DNA from: Paraspadella gotoi
Lineage: Eukaryota > Chaetognatha
Reading direction: 5' to 3'
Length of the DNA stretch: 64,000 bases
NCBI GenBank assembly: GCA_051294375.1
Contig: CM119267.1
Span: 18,490,900-18,554,899 of the forward strand
The position numbers and the translations under genes are program-made. Positions 62,000 through 64,000 of this stretch are shown piece by piece. Numbering within the stretch: the first letter of the stretch is position 1; every line of letters begins with the position of its first letter. Below the pieces are notes generated by a model. The model worked only from the letters and a program-made list of their open reading frames with translations, was not told the origin of the DNA and did not search any database.

Positions 62000-63887
62000 G
62001 AGTTAAAAAAAAAGGGTTAATTGAATTGTCTATCATTTCTTAATCCTCATTCTTAAGGGATTGAGAAAATGCTGATTTATAGTCAATTCCGCCCTCAACT
62101 CCGAGGTCCCGGGTTCGTTCCCAAGCCAATAAAGCATTTCATCGGTAATTTTGAAACCGCGAAAGAGCGTTTGGTCGACGATGTTGAGTTGGGATAATTA
62201 TCGGAGTTTAAAACTCTTGATCTCGCGCTCGACGGGGATCGTGCCGAAGAAAAACCCTAGGATTTCGAACACCGGGAAAGACTGTCACCGCGACGACGCC
62301 GACTTTGGAGTGAAAGAGAGAAAGAAACGAGTCGAGAAATTCGAGAGAACAGATGTTTTTGTTTTTATGATGTGACTCTATAAAAGTCTGTTAAGTTTCC
62401 GACTGTCATAGCGTTCTTTCTGAATCTTAAAGACACTCTTTTAGCCTTTATTGAAATTCTCTTTTCTAATCTTTGCCGGCACGCTTGTTTTTAAGATTTG
62501 CTGCTGCAACTAAGTTCCACTAATTNNNNNNNNNNNNNNNNNNNNNNNTTGGTCTTAGTGCAAGTGCAATTCGCGACGCGAGTATAAACGGCTTCTATTA
62601 TCTTTTCATTTCTTTTCTTTTTGTCCTTTTTTTGCTCCGAGGTCCCATTTTCGTCATTTACTTTTCAAAATACTTTTTTCATTTAAGCTCTTTGCTTTCT
62701 CTCCTTTTCATTTCTGACGATAAGANNNNNNNNNNNNNNNNNNNNNNNNNNNNNNNNNNNNNNNNNNNNNNNNNNNNNNNNNNNNNNNNNNNNNNNNNNN
62801 NNNNNNNNNNNNNNNNNNNNNNNNNNNNNNNNNNNNNNNNNNNNNNNNNNNNNNNNNNNNNNNNNNNNNNNNNNNNNNNNNNNNAGAGAGAGAGAGACTT
62901 TTTAGCATAAACCGAGGCCGAAATTATGTTTGCCCAAGAAAAAGAATTGTTTGTTCACTTATCTTCGGCAATCAGACTAGAAAGTACCTGTGTCAACATT
63001 TCATTCTTTTTCCTTTTTTTCGTTTTTACGCGTAATGGAAAGAACGTAGTAAGAACCAGAAATATCTGCGCAGTAGAANNNNNNNNNNNNNNNNNNNNNN
63101 NNNNNNNNNNNNNNNNNNNNNNNNNNNNNNNNNNNNNNNNNNNNNNNNNNNNNNNNNNNNNNNNNNNNNNNNNNNNNNNNNNNNNNNNNNNNNNNNNNNN
63201 NNNNNNNNNNNNNNNNNNNNNNNNNNNNNNNNNNNNNNNNNNNNNNNNNNNNNNNNNNNNNNNNNNNNNNNNNNNNNNNNNNNNNNNNTTCTTTCTCTCT
63301 CTCTCTCTGCCTAGAGCAGACTCTTGATCACGAAAATTTTTTTTTAAAAACAATTTAATCCCGATTCTTGAGAGAGAAAGAGAGAGAGAAAAGGGAGAGA
63401 GAGAGAGAGATTGACTGACTTGAAGGACCCGAAGAAAAGGTTTTTGTGTTCGGCAGCGCTCGAACAAAATGAAAAGAAAAATTGAAGAAAACGAGTAAGA
63501 GAGAGAGAGAGAGAGAACGATAGAGACAGAGTGAGAGTATTGTATTACGCCCGCCGCCTCCTTGTATCGAGACCACCTTAGTCAAGGACTTTCTCTCGTA
63601 AATTGGGACAAAAGATGAAAAATTAATGTTTGAAACTTGAGATGGCGTCGATGATGGAATTTTCTAAACTCCTCCCCTCTNNNNNNNNNNNNNNNNNNNN
63701 NNNNNNNNNNNNNNNNNNNNNNNNNNNNNNNNNNNNNNNNNNNNNNNNNNNNNNNNNNNNNNNNNNNNNNNNNNNNNNNNNNNNNNNNNNNNNNNNNNNN
63801 NNNNNNNNNNNNNNNNNNNNNNNNNNNNNNNNNNNNNNNNNNNNNNNNNNNNNNNNNNNNNNNAAGCGCACCAACGGATACACACAG
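29212..63887 (+). CDS. dar1: KLF5/dar1-type Krüppel-like transcription factor, 3 exons seen, incomplete at the right edge
   Basis: This nuclear C2H2 factor binds GC/CACC boxes; Drosophila dar1 patterns dendrites and mammalian KLF5 controls epithelial growth. Exon 1 is 29212-29397 (62 codons, MSSGSSTCVLNTPTIFLDKE..., donor ttg^gtgagt, phase 0). Exon 2 starts at 60178 (or 60169) and ends at 61456 (donor cctg^gtgagc, phase 1). It encodes a Ser/Pro-rich regulatory region with psi-KxE sites (IKIE, IKTEP, VKQE), FPPSPPSSSPSSP, the PY motif PPPPYAAAV and a Gln run. It ends KYNRRNNPELEKRRIHHC, the signature just before KLF zinc finger 1. Exon 3 starts inside a gap; its visible end at 63864-63887 reads AHQRIHT plus the first base of Gly, the end of finger 1, at the phase-1 boundary common in KLF genes. 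Fingers 2 and 3 lie beyond the window. Exon 1 is joined by phase and strand, not by homology, so it is less certain. Confidence 0.85.
29919..30048. repeat. (CT)n microsatellite
   Basis: An almost pure CT tract with occasional CTT interruptions. A further (CT)n tract lies at about 30582-30661. Confidence 0.9.
31300..31620. repeat. Purine-only (G/A) tract
   Basis: About 320 bp of the plus strand is nearly pure purine (ggaag/gagga words), preceded at 31070-31250 by a pyrimidine-rich stretch with ttactcctctcc repeats. Long homopurine tracts can form triplex DNA. It ends near the 31704 gap. Confidence 0.8.
31704..32231. other. Assembly gap, 528 N
   Basis: A run of N between purine-rich sequence and a TTTG-starting AT-rich flank. 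The content is unknown. Confidence 0.98.
32969..33086. other. Assembly gap, 118 N, beside a (CT)n tract
   Basis: The left edge is inside a (CT)n microsatellite beginning at about 32937, so the gap probably reflects failure to assemble the repeat. Confidence 0.98.
33338..33436. repeat. (TTTC)n microsatellite, about 99 bp
   Basis: Perfect tetranucleotide TTTC tract of about 25 units. (CT)n runs follow at 33640-33690. Confidence 0.95.
33955..34100. other. Assembly gap, 146 N
   Basis: Gap between gaaa and aaaaat-type flanks in the large intron. Confidence 0.98.
34255..34599. other. Assembly gap, 345 N
   Basis: Gap at the left edge of the block that recurs near 49.06 kb. Confidence 0.98.
35309..35369. 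repeat. (GAAA)n microsatellite
   Basis: Tetranucleotide GAAA tract, the complement of the TTTC type found at 33338. Confidence 0.9.
35499..35663. other. Assembly gap, 165 N, inside a (GA)n tract
   Basis: Both edges are (GA)n (35487-35498 and 35664-35695), so the hidden content is almost certainly more of the same repeat. Confidence 0.98.
39742..39766. repeat. (TAA)n tract
   Basis: Short AAT/TAA run following gagagtaaccgatt. It corresponds to a longer tract at 55728. Confidence 0.9.
42000..43298. other. Intron sequence between the duplicated blocks, AT-rich
   Basis: AT-rich with a C-rich pyrimidine stretch at 42140-42270. No gene, RNA or repeat family is recognised. Confidence 0.5.
43299..43323. 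other. Assembly gap, 25 N
   Basis: Small estimated gap; the flank changes abruptly from AT-rich filler to CT-rich sequence. Confidence 0.95.
43324..49049. other. Intron sequence with (CT)n tracts, no gene seen
   Basis: Contains (CT)n at 43433-43550 and 47156-47272, (GA)n at about 45203-45251, and a GTC/TCG trinucleotide run at 47922-47952. Remaining open frames are low complexity and have no family resemblance. Confidence 0.5.
54361..54440. repeat. (GA)n microsatellites
   Basis: GA tract with a few interruptions. A further interrupted GA region spans 54829-54960, and another lies at 55494-55570. Confidence 0.9.
55728..55840. repeat. (TAA)n tract, about 110 bp
   Basis: TAA/AAT units with a few phase slips. 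It is longer than the corresponding tract at 39742. Confidence 0.9.
55850..56612 (+). repeat. GC-richer repeated block ending in a 27-nt poly-A run
   Basis: The block is GC-rich at 55850-56130 and then shows degenerate internal repeats built on gggattag/gggaattag followed by tcgatcgacg-like words (about 56263, 56320, 56403 and 56470). It closes with A27 at 56586-56612. A repeated block ending in poly-A resembles a non-LTR retroelement tail or SINE, but no RT or Pol III promoter was recognised. Confidence 0.4.
56850..57463. other. Assembly gap, 614 N
   Basis: The right edge opens into (GA)n and the left edge is CT-rich. Confidence 0.98.
57696..57776. other. Assembly gap, 81 N, in a T-rich tract
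   Basis: Flanked by tcttttttc-type hexanucleotide repeats (57777-57815). Confidence 0.98.
58691..59425. other. Assembly gap, 735 N
   Basis: The right edge opens into an acgacaacgacg trinucleotide-like run. Confidence 0.98.
61457..63680 (+). other. Intron 2 of the KLF5/dar1 gene
   Basis: Begins with donor gtgagc. It holds a perfect GTC trinucleotide run at 61968-61999, (GA)n pieces near 62885 and 63370-63520, and N gaps at 62526-62548, 62726-62884 and 63079-63288. No other gene is seen. Confidence 0.6.
63681..63863. other. Assembly gap, 183 N, hiding the start of KLF exon 3
   Basis: The 24 bases directly after the gap encode the end of zinc finger 1, so the acceptor and the first part of that exon (finger 1 Cys pair and helix) must lie inside the gap. 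Confidence 0.9.
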
Positions 63888-64000
63888 GTGAGACCCGAAG
63901 GAGCATCTCCTTTCCCCTAGCGCCACCCCACGGCGCGCCTGTAAACTGGATCGCGCCCAGAGCCAATTTCGACGCGGCGGTGGCGTCGCCTTCGTTGAGG
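63888..64000 (+). other. Start of intron 3 of the KLF5/dar1 gene
   Basis: Starts with donor gtgaga after the phase-1 Gly codon base. It is GC-rich to the window edge; the next expected residues (EKPY linker) are not found, so the remaining finger exons lie beyond 64000. Confidence 0.6.

Noticed and set aside
62095-62125. Second tRNA B-box-like word (gggttcgttccc)
   Set aside because: The T-arm stem does not pair and no A box precedes it.

Overview
This is animal nuclear DNA. The genes have many short introns (mostly 50-250 bp), spliceosomal GT-AG and occasional GC-AG junctions, and strictly metazoan products: ORAI, folliculin-interacting protein, a KLF5-type zinc-finger factor and TRAP-beta. 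An HPF1 with an N-terminal PBZ finger, a dar1/KLF5-like factor, dense (GA)n/(CT)n microsatellites and AT-rich spacers fit an invertebrate, most likely an arthropod such as a crustacean. I cannot name the species. The assembly is a draft, with fourteen N gaps, all between 27.4 and 63.9 kb.

Region 0.3-25.1 kb is gene-dense and every gene lies on the minus strand. From low to high coordinate these are: HPF1 (partner of PARP in serine ADP-ribosylation), FNIP (folliculin-interacting protein), ORAI (store-operated calcium channel), an unrecognised 75-residue ORF, DNAJB12/14 (ER J-protein), twinfilin, a squid/hnRNP-type RNA-binding protein, TRAP-beta (SSR2), MOCS1A (molybdenum cofactor, step 1) and DNM1L/Drp1 (mitochondrial fission dynamin). 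I reconstructed exon structures by matching splice phase with recognisable protein families. All junctions are in phase except one in FNIP. Several spacers are only 250-340 bp, and some starts lie 14-63 nt downstream of a strong acceptor-like site.

Region 25.1-29.2 kb is the divergent spacer between DNM1L (minus) and a KLF5/dar1 gene (plus). It holds a candidate MITE with about 40-bp terminal inverted repeats and TA flanks, two perfect CRE sites and four clustered inverted CCAAT boxes.

Region 29.2-64 kb is one KLF5/dar1-like gene on the plus strand. It has a 62-codon first exon, an intron of about 30.8 kb, a 1.28-kb exon with the regulatory domain, and a third exon half hidden in a gap that ends in the first zinc finger. 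The large intron is full of simple repeats and contains an imperfect collinear duplication (about 34.6-41.8 kb against 49.0-56.6 kb). One copy is strongly expanded in places, so this is either a diverged tandem duplication or a poorly consensed assembly patch.

The genes do not form one pathway. They are conserved housekeeping genes (ER translocation and folding, mitochondrial fission, actin capping, DNA-damage ADP-ribosylation, calcium entry, RNA processing, cofactor synthesis) beside one developmental transcription factor with a large intron.
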